Source: Pohlia nutans (Eukaryota; Streptophyta; Bryopsida; Bryales; Mniaceae). From it: DNA of 64,000 nt. Below are positions 11,365 to 24,045 of this stretch, piece by piece (the stretch's first letter is position 1; each line of letters begins with the position of its first letter). The stretch spans positions 4,650,001 to 4,714,000 of the forward strand of contig CM040088.1 in assembly GCA_022496805.1 (NCBI GenBank). The letters run 5' to 3'. The notes under the pieces were generated by a model. It searched no databases and was not told the origin of the DNA. It saw only the letters and a list, made by a program, of their open reading frames with translations. The position numbers and the translations under genes were made by a program.

Positions 11365-12338
11365 ATATGGAATTTTATTTATTTATTCTTATTTTTATTA
11401 TTTTTACTACTTTTGTAATTTTTAATAATTTTGATAATTATGAAGGATTTTTTTATATATGTGACAAAATATTTAATTGATAAGTCTAAATAGACAAGGG
11501 AACCAAAACACTTGTGAAAAACATATATATGTTGTGGCTAGAGAAAAGCATATACCATAGTTTACTAGCATATTCAGCAAAAATAACTCTAAAAATAAAT
11601 GCCAAGAATTTCAATAATTTTTTTATAAAACAAATTTTTTACTGAAAAAGAGATTTAAGAAAATATTCGGTTTTGCCTAAATGTATTTTTAGAAATAATT
11701 AAATATTAGGCAGTTGGGTGCCGAACCTGCTAATAAACTACGGTATGTGGTGGCTTCAAATGGTTCGAATGTTTGTTCACAAATTGACAAATGGATTCAT
11801 CTAAGGTGGATATTTTTGAACATAATAGGTTACTTGGGATATAAGGAAAAAAATGCAGTATAAATAAAATAGGGTATTTTTAAATGATTCCCCCAAAAAA
11901 TTATAATTACTAATAGGATGTATTAAAATACAAGCATTTACCTTTATTTTAAAAAAAAACATACCTTATAATCTTTTTTGTAAGGTAAATAGTCCCCCGA
12001 TAAATAGGTCCAGAGCGCACATGTATGCAAAATACAAGAGGGAGTGCACCCCCCGAGTTCACAGACAATGTGTTTTTTTTCTTCTTCTCTAGCACAAGTC
12101 TATGGGGAGCTCTCTTGTGTGATGTCATCTTTGGTAGTTACCACGACACCGTGGGTTTAAGGGCAGGCTTCCATATGAGCATCGGGCCGGTGGATACAAC
12201 TACATGACAAAAAATGAGGTCCCAACTTCCACCCATGCTCGGTGAGCGTTGAAAAGGGATTTTGCATTTCACCCACTCTCACTTCCATTAGTGGGCTACG
12301 TGATTGGTTATTTTGAGGAAAGTTTTTGATTATATCTA
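11365..12338. other. Intergenic, no gene seen
   Basis: AT-rich, low-complexity DNA. I see no coding exon or bounded element. Confidence 0.5.
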
Positions 12339-12653
12339 CACTGAATGGCGTATTTCGTGTCTGGGACACTATTTCTCAAATCCGGACACTATTTAATTTT
12401 AGGGAGATATAGTGTCATGGTAAGAAAAAATGAATATAGTGTTCCAATGACATATGGCAACTTAATAATAGATATGGCATGCCACCTCGTGTCACTCTCA
12501 TTACTAGGAAAGAACATGGCACTCTCAATGAAAGTGGGAATGACAAGTGGCAAACTCCTATGTAGTATCAAAGGATACTATTTCTCTTCATCTTTGAACG
12601 AATTGTGGCAAAAGACATCAATTATCTCCGAACACTAAATACACCATTCAATG
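12339..12653. mobile_element. TA-flanked MITE, CACTGAATGG ends
   Basis: A 315-bp element with ends CACTGAATGGCGTATT and inverse CATTGAATGGTGTATT, flanked by TA on both sides. A related, less complete copy begins at 44499; both share ggcactatttctcaa-like and gatatagtgt segments. The TA flank suggests a Tc1/mariner-type target duplication although the ends are not Stowaway-like. Confidence 0.75.
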
Positions 12654-12760
12654 TACTAGATTGCTCTACTGAGGTGTGCATGAAGGTACTCTGCGCTATT
12701 TTTATTGGTGGAGAGCGAGATTCAAGGACTAGCCTGACTCTGCATGGAAAGAGGCTCTTA

Positions 12761-12899
12761 GGGCCTTTTTACACTAGAGGCGAGAAGCCGTGAGGAGAGA
12801 AATTTCAGGCAATGAGAAATTGATCTTCTCGATTTCTAGGTCTCCTGTTGTCTGAAATTTCTCTCCTCACTGCTTCTAGCCTCTAGTGTAAAGAGGCCC
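12761..12899. mobile_element. 139-bp palindromic MITE (copy 2)
   Basis: Same length and arms as the copy at 6919 (GGGCCTTTTTACACTAGAGGCGAG...). Flanking triplets do not match here, so the target duplication is decayed. Confidence 0.8.
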
Positions 12900-13940
12900 G
12901 GAAAATCGGAAAACCGGGCGGTTTTCCGTCAATGCCTACACCTTATCTAGTTCAAGATTTTTTGCAAGTACCCACGACATGAATCATAACAAGACACTTG
13001 CACCATGCCCAAGGTCAATGTCCCTCCCTGTGTGACGTCACCCTTCCGCAGCATGTTTTGGACAGATTCTGGCTCTCTCTTTGTTGTCATCCCATTTTAG
13101 CTTATTTGGCAATTCCATCAGAAGTTTCAGGAAGTCCATGGTACACTGTAGCACATGGTGATCCGTCACACTTCATAGAAGGTCTACTTGCAAAACTAAA
13201 CCAAAAAAATTATTGGCTCTGACCATAGGGAAGAGGCGTTGCAGGGACACCCATTTTCTTGGGCTAAATATAACTGCAGCAAATATATTCCATCCATGCT
13301 ATATTTCGGTCATAACTCATCCATGCTATTTCGGTCAGAACTCATCCATGCTATTTCGGTCAGAGCTCCTCGTAGCGTAGCTGCTTGTTTCAACTGGAGA
13401 TGATGATACTATGTCAATCACTATTGGGACCCATACCGTTGAGCATGTTTCCAGAGAAGGAGTGTCACGGCTGTAGAAGAAGGCGCACAACAATCGTGAC
13501 GGGTTGTGCGTGACGGGTTGTGCGTTGATCTATCACTCTTCGTGATGGGTTGTCTCCTTGAACAGTCGAGTGAGACAACCCATGCTCAAATGTCAATTAT
13601 AGGGCTGATGGCATGGATTTTTTTGGTTTTTGGAGAAGTGCTAAAGTGGCAACACAAAATAAAATGGTGTAGCCAAATATTTTCATATTCGTTTATATTT
13701 TGAATAGAAATATCTTTTCATCTACATATTTGGACGACTTTCTTTAAAATTGGCGATTTCATCCAAATTATTTTCAAAATTTGAAACAATGTGGAATCTT
13801 CGTCCATTTATTCTTCAACTTTTCCCTTAAAGCTAGTGCACACCAATTACTTTTGGTGCTTTTTGGTTTTTAAAACCCTAAAAAGGTTACTTTTTTGCTT
13901 TTTTGTTTTTGTTGTTGGATGTTACCTAGACCAATGCTAA
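12900..13940. other. Intergenic with an inverted duplicate of 6450-6615 and a 25-bp triplication
   Basis: Bases 13217-13400 match 6450-6615 in reverse orientation (shared caatgcctcttccct, accaagaaaatgggtgtccctgc and aagcagctac when compared). Here a unit cagaactcatccatgctatttcggt is repeated about three times (13310-13366). No gene recognised. Confidence 0.6.
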
Positions 13941-14243
13941 GAGCATCCCCACTCCTACACGCTAGAGATGACTCGCTGAAATTATTCATTTACATTTGAA
14001 GAGCCCTTGCACTTACACTCCCCCACCCTTGCATGCCCCTCACACATCAAAAGTGCACATCAAATAGTCAATGGACCAATCACAAGTAGAATGTGGGGAT
14101 ATAGTCAACTAAATAGTGATTTGAAGGGCCATTTCTTAACACGCTAGGGTCCAGAGTCAAGAGGCATTTTTGAAGGGCCATTGGCACTTTTCATCTAGTT
14201 CTGGAGTGTGAGAAACTCTCGGAGGGCTACGGTGTAGCTGCTC
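13941..14243. mobile_element. PIF/Harbinger-like MITE, GAGCATCCCC ends
   Basis: 303 bp with ends GAGCATCCCCACTCCTACAC and inverse GAGCAGCTACACCGTAGCCC, flanked by a perfect TAA duplication (13938-13940, 14244-14246). TWA duplications are typical of PIF/Harbinger. Confidence 0.82.
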
Positions 14244-14246
14244 TAA

Positions 14247-15886
14247 GTGAATATCTTGCAACCTAGGCCGGACCCCGGACCTAACTGGGGCCTTGTTGTA
14301 TTTGTATCTGTCTCGCAGTAAAAGGTCTCTCTTTATTGTGCCAAAAAAAAGAAAAGATATTTTCAACAAGATTAATTCAATATATAATTCAATATTATCT
14401 TAGTAATTCAACATATATATATTCTGCAGCCTATCAAAATGGATGTTTTCAACAAGATTGTTTTCAACACCTTTTTGTTGTGATATCAAAAGAGTGTCAC
14501 AAGTTACGTTTTATTTTATTTTAGTTTATTGATTATGTTTGGGGCGTGTATGGTGCAGGACCTGGTCCACCACTCATGCTCATCACTCTTCCCCCTTTTT
14601 GGTGCGTGATCCCTACTATTCATTCCAATTTCCAAGCAACACTAATTAGTCTCAGCTTGGTACTTTCTGTAGAAACTCATACACTCCAAAAGGTTCTCCA
14701 AAAGGTACTCAGGGCCGCAAGTCCAAGATTACGGCAAGTACCAAAGCTAAGACTACGACCACTTCAAATCCTAAAATCAACCCCAACTTCTTTACACTAG
14801 GACTTGAGGTCAAAATTTTGAAACTAATTTTTAATTAAAAACGACAAGGTGTAAGAGGGTCCCAACAAGAAGAATTGGATGCAACAAAAATGAAAGGTCA
14901 CTTTTGTGACTTTGGGGCCGTTTCCATATTTCAATAAAATAAAATGAAAGCAATTTTTTTTGTTAAAAATTACTTTCTTTTCAACAATCAACATCCTTGG
15001 ATTGTTTGCAAATTTGAAACAGTTCTTATTGGTCTCTTCTTCTTTTGACTACTCTTTGGTTCCAATGCCATTAGATACACTCTCTATAAAGTATCCGTGC
15101 CCGATATCACAGAGCGGGTATTTGACAGTTTGCAATATCCGTGCCTGATATTTCAGATTCGGTGATTACAAACCCTGAAATTTGGGCCGGGTGCAGACAA
15201 AGTGGTGTATGCCTCCATGAAGAACGGAGTTAGATGTGAACAACAACTGTATTATTATGTGGCAACAACTGTAGAGTTAGATGTGAACCATTTTTAAGGA
15301 CACCCAACTCGGCTAGCGATGGTGCCGAGATTACTTAGAGAACGGACGAACCATTAGAGCAAAGTGGGGATGGGTAGAAGAACTGGTGCATAGTGTACAT
15401 AGGTTGTAGACTCGTTGATACCCGCTGTCAAAGCGGGCATGGGTGCCTAATGGGGGGCACTTTAGACATAGGAAAATGGCCTCCGTTATGTACTAGATAG
15501 AGTACCCAATGGACTATGCTATTGCATGTAACGGGTGCATGACATCTTAGAGTTGCAAAAAGACGAGGTGGTAGCATGCACCTACTACAAGACGTGGCAA
15601 GCCTATGGAGTGCTCTATCTAGCATAGCCTACAACACATGTCACACATTAGTAGAGTCTTATTTTAAGAAGTACAATATCGAGAGTTGAGAATAGAAAGA
15701 GATGAGGAGGAGTTCTCTACAAAGATTTGAAGTACACTATGAAGATTGTGTGCATAGGAAAATACATTACAAGTTGTAATTGTACTGCTTAGAACCAATC
15801 TGAAGCTGCCACAACTGGTCATGATTTCCTAGAGTAGGCTATAATTTTTTATTGTATTGAGTACTTAAGGCCAGTCTTAAGGCCAA
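14247..15886. other. Intergenic, no gene seen
   Basis: Contains fragments resembling other MITE interiors (for example ctttacactaggacttgagg near 14790) but no complete element or gene that I can support. Confidence 0.45.
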
Positions 15887-16286
15887 GGGCTGCTTTAGTC
15901 CTTTACGCCAGGAGTTGGGCCCAAACTGATGTGCAAATGAACTGAAATACTCGCTTCTCATTGGTTGAAATACTCGCTTCTCATTGGTCGAAAGCCAAAC
16001 TTTGGGCCCAACTCCTTTACACTAGGAGTCGAGCCCCAATGCAACCAAAACATTTTTTTACATTAAAACTGACAAACTCTTACATGGGCCTAACTCAATT
16101 TATTGGGTCCACCAAATATGAAATCCCAAACTTTGGGCTGGGCCCCAGACGTACACATTTCATTAAAAATTGTAATCTTATTATATTGAGTGTTTGAGGT
16201 CGGGCCCAAGACTAATATGGCTGATTTCTATTTTATTGCATTGGGTCTAAAAATGACGGGTCCAATTTGTAAGTGTAAAGCGGCCC
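15887..16286. mobile_element. MITE with GGGCYGCTTTA ends
   Basis: About 400 bp with inverted ends GGGCTGCTTTAGTCC and GGGCCGCTTTACACTTAC, each followed by a TTGGGCCC-like block. No clear target duplication. It may be distantly related to the element at 50972. Confidence 0.65.
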
Positions 16287-16388
16287 TAAGAAGCGTGTGC
16301 ACTCTCAATGCATGAGAGGTGGGATCAACTACTGCGTGGTGCAGTATACTCACAAAATATTTTTTGACATCAACAAAATATTCCCTAA

Positions 16389-16468
16389 ATTCCAAATTCT
16401 AAACCCTAAACCTCATATTCTAAACCCTAAACCCTAAAACTCCAAAATCTTAAACCTTAACCCTAAAC
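16389..16468. repeat. Interstitial telomere-like CCCTAAA cluster
   Basis: Several degenerate ctaaaccctaaac units in about 80 bp. They resemble the plant telomere repeat but are too few and mixed to be a telomere. Confidence 0.7.
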
Positions 16469-16775
16469 TACCACGTGGGAGTGCTGATGGGGTAGAATAT
16501 TCTATAAATATTCCACAACTGCACCCCGTGCACCCTGTGCACCCCACACTATTGTACGGGGAGATCCGGCAGTTAGTGTAAAATCAGCCGGATGGAACTG
16601 CTAAATTACTGATTGAAACTCATAGTTTTGGGCTAAAATCTGGATAAAATTTGTGATACTCGGGTGCTACCTAAGTGAAACATGGGTAATAACCAGATGG
16701 GTATTGTCTAAAACCGGTTGCTTTTGTAAAATATTGGATTTTGGCTGGTTTCCTTGGAAAACTCCCGGTTCAGTA

Positions 16776-17164
16776 GAATCAACCGAAAAGAACGACAAAC
16801 TCATGTTATGTAAGGTGAGTAGAAGGTGAGTGAAGAGCAGTCGAGTTGACTAGCACAGTTGCCAGAGAATCCCAAATAAAATACATGTTGAACTAGTTTT
16901 GCAGTAAAAAAAATGGCAAAACTAATTCTAAGAGGACTTTGGTGTCAGATGCATGCGTTGGCTGACTAATGCGGCTTGCAAGCTTCTTTCCTGGCCATCC
17001 ACCTTTTTCGCCAGCTACAGAATTTTGCCTATTATAGGATTAGAGCAAGGAAAAGTCGAGTTTTCAATATGAGTTTTCATTTTCGGCTACACTCCTGGAG
17101 AGCATACACTTCCATTCCCTGGAATTTTGGGGGTCAAAACTGAGGTTTTGATTTCGGTTAACTC
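16776..17164 (+). mobile_element. Family K MITE
   Basis: About 390 bp, ends GAATCAACCGAAAAG and inverse GAGTTAACCGAAATC. It carries the internal block gttgaactagttttgc shared with the copy at 25535. It abuts the next MITE at 17167. Confidence 0.75.
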
Positions 17165-17166
17165 AT

Positions 17167-17460
17167 GGCCCATTCACACCAGTCACCCAACGCAAGTGCG
17201 GCAGAGAATCTGCGTTTGTGAAGTAAGTTTCTAAATAGCTACAGTGTGCTCCTGTAAAATTAATTATTTTAACCTGACGCATGCAAGAAGATGCTCCAAT
17301 GCATTTTGGGTGCCGCAAGGAATTTGCGCTACACCAAGACCAAAAGCAGGAAGAGACAAAGCTCTGACACCGCAAGAAATTTTATACTATTTTCGAAATT
17401 TACCTTGCAGCATTCCAGGAATGCAACGCAAGTGCTGGAGCCTCTTGGTGTGAATGGGCC
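17167..17460. mobile_element. MITE with GGCCCATTCACACC ends (copy 1)
   Basis: 294 bp with near-perfect 16-bp ends (GGCCCATTCACACCAG / inverse GGCCCATTCACACCAA). The copy at 60041 is inverted and shares internal blocks such as gcattccaggaatgcaacgc and ggcagagaatctgcg. Confidence 0.85.
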
Positions 17461-17823
17461 ATCAAGTGGGCTGCACCCTGAATTCCGCAGCACGCAGTAG
17501 CGGCCCCTGAAAGGTGATAATGCGCTTTACTGTAGTTGTGATGTGAGTCACAACTTTCTCGATGTGCGTGCCGATTCTTTCTAGTAACTTTCCTCCCAAG
17601 CCATCGACTGCACTAACCATCAACTGCACTTACCAGTAACCACCGTCATCAATGGCAGGGCTTGGTGATCGGATTACACGTCTGACTTTTTCCTCAAGTT
17701 AGCTCATTTTAGCAAATCAAATCACTAATTTGAATCACAATAATTCCTGTAAGCACCGTGGCGTGTGACGTCATCAGGTATCTAGGCCCAGGGTATATAG
17801 ATATCCATCTTCTTTCCATTTGT
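17461..17823. other. Intergenic with one half of an 80-bp direct repeat
   Basis: The block gtgatgtgagtca...gccgattctttctagt...cccaagccatcgact occurs at about 17530-17610 and again at 18195-18270, bracketing the LINE tail at 17837. No gene seen. Confidence 0.6.
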
Positions 17824-17836
17824 TCCATCATCCTTC

Positions 17837-18000
17837 TTACTGTTACTTTGTTTGGGTTACTATAGTGTCCATCCTCGAAAGGGGAGAGTAGTTTTGTCCC
17901 AATGTCCCTCTGTCCAGTGGGCACCGGATCATTGACATTACGAACGGACACTTTATTCACGCCGGCCTTGCATAAGGGTCGATGTTTCTATCTATCTATC
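17837..18000 (+). mobile_element. 5'-truncated LINE tail with 13-bp target duplication
   Basis: 164-bp insert bounded by TCCATCATCCTTC (17824-17836, 18001-18013). It matches the 3' end of the LINE at 47949-49404 and ends in (TCTA)n. Confidence 0.88.
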
Positions 18001-18013
18001 TCCATCATCCTTC

Positions 18014-18918
18014 ACGCTATTGAATGCATACTAACCGGATTCCGCTTTTTGTATCCCTTCCAGTCTTTGGCTACTGTGAGCTTGCTCTTGTCGTCTTCAT
18101 TACTTTTCGAACTGTCAGTGCTAATGTGTTGATCTGTTGCAACGTGTGGTTGAAGCGCTTGACCCCGGATTTTTCTCAGATTGTATGAGCTATTGTGATG
18201 TGAGTCAGAACTTTCGTGATGTGAGTGCCGATTCTTTCTAGTGAAAAAGTAGCCCCTCCCAAGCCATCGACTTCTTTTGTAAGAGCCCAGTCAAGATTTT
18301 CGCCAAGAGCCCATAACTCTGCATGCCCACAATTGATTAACAGACCACCCTCCCTGTCACGAAGTGCAGATTATATCAAAACAGAGAGAGTATATATATT
18401 TCTCACCCTCATCTGCAGCTCAAAGATGAGTATACATTATGGTTCGTATGGTTGGCTGAGAGAGACGCATCGTTGGAAAGTGATATATCGACAGCATTGT
18501 AATCTGCTGCGATGCTGCCTACTGACTCCAGCAATGCGTCTCTCTCACTCATCTTACGAGCCAGGGTGTTGGCAGTGACCCCTTCCAAATCCCGTATTCT
18601 CCAATGGTACAACCCCGCAAACAATGCTGACCGAGAATGCGAGGATGTCCATTCGAGCACCACCGGGTGACATACAATATCTTACCCTGGGTGAACTTTC
18701 GCATTGCAGAGGGTACTGACTCGTAGTTTCCGTTTATGTCTCGATGCTACAGTCCAATCGAATCTCCTAGTGCGTCATTGCCATTGATGTCAGTGAACGT
18801 CGGCACAATATTCTTCCATAAGGGACCAAAAATGAAACTCCTACAATGACTGACCTTTGCATTGGATCCATGTGTATTGCACTGACGAGGATGGAGTTTT
18901 CTACCGCAGAAAATGTAG
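18014..18918. other. Intergenic, some GC-richer sequence
   Basis: Contains the second half of the 80-bp direct repeat. A minus-strand frame at 18747-19193 has a plausible composition toward its end (near 18750-18850) but also runs through an inverted repeat, and I could not assign it. Confidence 0.4.
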
Positions 18919-19040
18919 GTATACGTATTGCGATTGTGTGAGCGGTGCAAAATGATTGTTTGAGCGGCCAAATGCGCGTCATCGATTGCGCCCCATTGCG
19001 CCCCATTGCTGCACCGCTCACACAATCGCAATACGTATAC
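18919..19040. repeat. 122-bp inverted repeat
   Basis: Arms of about 30 bp (gtatacgtattgcgattgtg...gcggtgca and its inverse) surround a short GC-rich loop containing ccccattgcg twice. A 20-bp segment gcggccaaatgcgcgtcatcg of the loop recurs at 19077-19097, and ataaattgtactgcaatgag occurs at 19127 and 19201. Confidence 0.8.
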
Positions 19041-19730
19041 ATCACGATGACGTTTGCGTCCGGTCTTGATGTGATGCGGCCAAATGCGCGTCATCGCTTC
19101 TGAGCTTCCATACGAGTCCAATGCTATAAATTGTACTGCAATGAGATCGACAAGGTGTGCCGACAAATTGTCGACAAATTCAATCTCATTCAATTACCGA
19201 TAAATTGTACTGCAATGAGATCGACAACATTGTAATATGACGGTCTGCTCTACAATAACAAGCCTCCCCACCATCCAATCGCTCTCACAATCCGAGCTGG
19301 CGCTGCCGGGGGCGGGCTCAGGCAAAAGTCGGCCTCCACGTCATCTCACGCAGGCAGCTCCCATTCCAGGTGGAACCAGGCAACTCGGTGACCCCAGTAT
19401 CATCATGGTAGCACCGGGTATCACCCCAGTATCACCCCAAGTATCACCCAAGTATCACCCAAGTATGAAAAAAAAGCTGGCTACGTGGGAAAGTTGAATT
19501 GAAAAAAAGACAATCATAATGAAGTGCAAGGGAACAGCTCAACATGGATGGTGGCCTACAATTTGAAGGGAGAGAGAGGTTCCTCACATGCAGGAGCTAG
19601 GGATAAAATCTAATTCCACAACATCCGGAAGTAAACAATATTATAACAATTATAATTCTATTAATAATAATATAAAAACATGAGAAAATTTCTCATTCTC
19701 AAACCTAATTCTAATGCAACGTTTGTGCTG

Positions 19731-20306
19731 TTAACCCCTAACCGCCCAACCATGCATATTTTGCATGATGTACGGATTTGAACTCCGATTTCTCATTCAT
19801 CATGCACTTTTTGCAGTGTGGATTTTTTGCTGAAACTTTTATGGGAAGTTAGCTTCGTGCATGTGTGATCCGATTAGAAAGGGGATGATTTGTGAAATTT
19901 TTATGCCTCGTTTCATGTTGAAGTGTTCCACCCAAAATTTCGAAGATTTTAGTCTAAAAGTGCTCTTGAAAAAGTCAACTACTAAAAATAAGAAACCAAA
20001 AAATCTCCAAAAATCACTACACTTAGAGTATTACATTTCAACCCATCCCAACAAATCTCATTATTAGATTGTCAATATCTTATTCGTAATCATATTACCA
20101 AAGAGCTCTAAATTTTAAGTTTGAAAATTTATACACAAATATTGATGATAGCAATCGCAAATCTAACCGTATGGATAGAATCTAAAATTCAAAATCTACA
20201 ACTTTTATTCATTCATCCAGTTGAAAATATCCCTCTTAGTTGCATTTTATAATGCATCTTTGAAAAACTGCCAAATCTGAAAATGGTGAGAATGTTTAGG
20301 GGTTAA
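19731..20306 (+). mobile_element. TTAA element, family A copy 3
   Basis: 576 bp, TTAACCCCTAACCGCCC at left. Perfect hairpin CATGCA-TATTT-TGCATG at 19751-19767. Its stem differs at several positions from copy 2 while the flanks are nearly the same. Confidence 0.92.
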
Positions 20307-20741
20307 GTAGCCAACGCGCACCCAAGCATTCGAAATACCACAATTTACCAAACAACGAGAGTGCGAAACCGATTTACTACTACTATAGCAGCATCATCTC
20401 CTAGGCAATGGTCTGATATGGGTGTTCAAAAAAGCCCTTTTAACTCTAAAATCAGCCCCTACGACACATCCAATTCACAACGTTGTTTTGAACCTGGCTC
20501 ACAGGGCTGCATTCCACGTGGGCACGAGTTTTGGGAGTCGCAACCAACCAACTCTCACACATTTCAAAGCGCTTAGCTTCCTTAGCACAAACTCCAGTAT
20601 AAGGGATGGCCCATAAACCAACGCTTTAAGCTTTTCAAGCAAATCTAGTACTGGTATAGAATTAGAAGCTTTCGATGAACACCTATTGGAGATATTGTTG
20701 GTTTATAGTACACGCCGGTTATTGGGTCATCCACCTTACCA
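20307..20741. other. Intergenic, no gene seen
   Basis: Short frames only; nothing recognised. Confidence 0.45.
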
Positions 20742-20743
20742 TA

Positions 20744-21118
20744 CACCGAAATCACCATATACTGTGGGTGGGTGCATGGCGTGGGTACATTCATCCGTTC
20801 AACAAATTTTCATCTAGTTTGGATGAATTTTACCACAATATTTAGAAAAACAATTATTACACTGATTATCCCATTTAGTGAGGGAGGGTTTATAGTGCGT
20901 GTGGGAAATTAGTGAAAGTGATACTAAATATCATTATGATGTAAAATTAGCGTGATATGAAGATTTCAACCACTGAGTAAAAAAAATAGCCCTCACTAAT
21001 TTTGAGATTTTGCAAAGTAGCGCGTGCTTTGGGAATTAGTACCACACACTAAATGGGATAATCATTGTAGTAAAGCCTCTCGTAAATACTGGGGCCACAG
21101 TATATGGTGATTTTGGTG
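20744..21118. mobile_element. TA-flanked MITE with CACCRAAATCACC ends
   Basis: 375 bp, ends CACCGAAATCACCATATAC and inverse CACCAAAATCACCATATAC, flanked by TA on both sides (20742-20743, 21119-21120). A second TA-flanked inverted repeat is nested at 20860-21067. Confidence 0.8.
20860..21067. mobile_element. Nested TA-flanked MITE, CACTGATTATCC ends
   Basis: 208 bp, ends CACTGATTATCCCATTTAGT and inverse CAATGATTATCCCATTTAGT, flanked by TA. It lies inside the 20744 element. Confidence 0.78.
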
Positions 21119-21120
21119 TA

Positions 21121-22859
21121 GTAAGTAGTACCATGGCAAGTTCAACACTTTGTCTCTTAAAATCGAATCATTTTGGTGTCACCTAGCCACTTTTGTACGT
21201 ACTTTAGCATTTTCCTTCTTGAGATGAAGATTCAATCTGCTGAGCTGGACTACTCGAAGCTTGATAGTGATAGTGAGTGCAGGACTGACTGCAACCTTTT
21301 ACACACATGGTCAAAATGTCAGCTTTTGCGTTCTCTACGTCTCATTGTGATGTTGTAATCTGTTGTATTTCAATGAATGTGATGCAACCTGTTGTCTTTT
21401 ATTGTCTTTCAATGGAAATAAAGCATCCATTTGAATCCGAAACAAGATTTAAAAAATGTCAACTTTTTGTCGATGGGCAAGAAAACCGAAACCTCATGCA
21501 TCTGAAATCTAGGACATGCATACAAGCATCCAGAAAGCATGAGCAAGAAGATGCCAAGTATCAATGACAAGTGTACAAGGACCCTTTTGGCCAATCAGTT
21601 TGTGGACAGAACTCGTTCAATGAACGCCACGATTGTGGGATAGAAAAGTTGTCAGATCTGTGCAGTAGCCGGCTCTATCCGCAGAGGATATTACAAAGAA
21701 CGATTGCATAAATGCTAGACGGACGCTGGCTGTCGTTCACGAGTGGCACGTGGGCCAACTTTCATCGATTATGTGATGGATAGAGTTCTCATTTTTTTTT
21801 GTCTCTGCCCCAGCAGGTAGGGGAGAGACTACGGAAACGCTTCGTTTTCAAGGAGTTACATGGCTGAACAGAATAAACTAGGTGTAAAAGTAAATCTAGG
21901 GTAAATACTAAGGCAAGAGACTACGCGACTAGCCGCTTGATTTTGTTTGGTTTCTTTGTTAACTGAGGCCCACTTCACATTACAGGGAGTGGCAGAGAAA
22001 AGCTACGGCAATGTAAAACACATTTATTGCTTGCCACATCATCTCAAGTTGCAAGGAAAGTGCATGGTTGAGACGAGACAAGAATGCTCCATGAGAAAGC
22101 CCAAATTTCAAGAGCTTATGCGCAAACTTCTCCGGTAGGGACTTGTTGATAATCAAGGACACCTAGGATTATTTTTCATTTATGAAGGAATGATGTGGAG
22201 AGTTGCCTTTGCCACTAGTATGAAGGCACAAGAGGCAATCATTTATCTGTGGGCAAATGAGAGGTTGCCATAGCCACAAGGTGAGTTGTCGCTCCCTGTA
22301 ATGTGAAGCAGGTTTTATACAAAAGGAAACTTTTTATTTCCCAAAGCAACCAAACAACATGCCACACCAAACATTTTTGATTTAGCCAAGAATTTTGGAT
22401 GGCTGAGATAATAGAATAAGAACAAGTGATTTTGGATGCTATTTTAGATCATGCCAGGACTTCCTAAATCCGGACTAAGCTATTGATGAAACAATATTTG
22501 GAGAAAGCGAGTAAGTTCCTTGACAAGTTTGATAAGGAGTGGTGTAAGACTGAGCGTTTTTGCATGCGACAACATGTTTAGATCACTTGGAACTGCATGA
22601 GGCCAAAATTGGGTATTTTTACTTAGGCCTTGCTGCTGTACCGGTGAGTCTCTCATCTGGTTTCATTGTGATGTTTATTCTAATTAATGCATTGGAGTGA
22701 ACTTCCTTTTGTTTCCAAAAAAACCAAAAAAACAACATGCCAAACCAAACATTATGCTGCTTGTGATGCCCATACAATACATACCGCATTTTGGCTCGCA
22801 ATTTTATTTTATTTTTCATGAATTTATCCTTTTGAGCCTAGATTGTTCTTGAGAAGAAG
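21121..22859. other. Intergenic, no gene seen
   Basis: Several frames of 60-86 codons occur, but none shows conserved blocks. No bounded repeat recognised. Confidence 0.4.
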
Positions 22860-23184
22860 TCAAATTTTTGAGGTTTTTTCCAAAAGATATTCAATCTTCA
22901 AATAGTAATGTAGAATGTTGTTATTAATCCATTCTACAAATTGGTTCTATGTTTGATAGGTCACCTTCTGATGAATATAACTACAACAATATTGAAATGC
23001 TTCACTTTGAACAATTCTCACAAGTAGAGTTTTTACTCTAATTGACATGATTCAAATTGGATTGGAAAATAAACTTGATTTCCTATTAGATATTTTTTTT
23101 ATTAAATAAAACTTTGAAATTTTGGATTGCCCAATAAAATAGAGCAATGGCCATTAAATGGTCATTTGGTTATTTGGGGGTTAA
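22860..23184 (-). mobile_element. TTAA element, family J copy 2 (hairpin end)
   Basis: The right end is the inverse of TTAACCCCCAAATAACC and the inner sequence matches copies at 9148 and 59403 (caaattggattggaaaataaacttgatttcct). Hairpin TGACCA-TTTAA-TGGCCA on the minus strand, 23148-23164, 16 nt inside TTAA. The other end was not found; the start given is approximate. Confidence 0.75.
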
Positions 23185-24045
23185 GATGTTATAATATGCA
23201 TGTCCCAATGCATGTATCTGCAAACCACCTATATGAAATGAAAGTCTATGATAAACTAAATTAACTATTTTTTTTAAAGACATATATAATTTATATTATC
23301 GTTTGAACTTCACAAACGTATTGTGTACTTTAAATGAAAAGTTCATAATGTAATAAAACGAGTCTTTCATTCAAAAATCACTCATTCAAACAACTAGGAG
23401 GTTCAATAGATTGTGTTGCTATGCCGTGAGCACTAACACATTGTGATGTGGTGTGTTTTTCTGATTCCTTGTGTTGAAGTTGTACATTATTTAGGCTAAT
23501 TCCTTCGCATGGCACATCTTCACTACAATCAAATGTTATAGCTTCTTCACTTGCAGAAGTTCCAATAATGTTATTAAAAACAATGTTGCTAACTTTCACA
23601 CCTGTAGACTGCAAAACAATTCAATAATAAAATACAAATTTGTCAAATATTGTTGATATAGAATTAAAAATATAATAAATCAAACTATCTCAAAACAATA
23701 TCATAATGTGATAGTAGCTCTGGTACCCATGGAGTTCCACATTGGCTTAATTTCCCATTATCCACATCCTCTTTTTCATGGGTAACAACCAATAATAAAG
23801 CGACGCGTGGGACTTTTCTAAAATAATTGAATTGATTTGTACCATAATTACTAGCAGCTTATGGTATTTGAATTTAGGTTTTCCAAACTCACCGAATCTT
23901 CACATTCTCCTTCTACATGCGGACAATAATCTTGATCAATGATGATTGGGTTTTCAAATTTTTTCATTGTAACGTCCGAATATGTAATATCACGTGCATA
24001 ACCTTATCCTCCCTAATGTGCATAATATGTCCCACGTTAGCCAAA

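Noticed and set aside
16389..16468. Telomere or chromosome end
   Set aside because: Only a few degenerate CCCTAAA units embedded in ordinary sequence on both sides.
19861..20067. 68-codon frame inside family A copy 3
   Set aside because: Not open in the other family A copies, so not a shared transposon protein.
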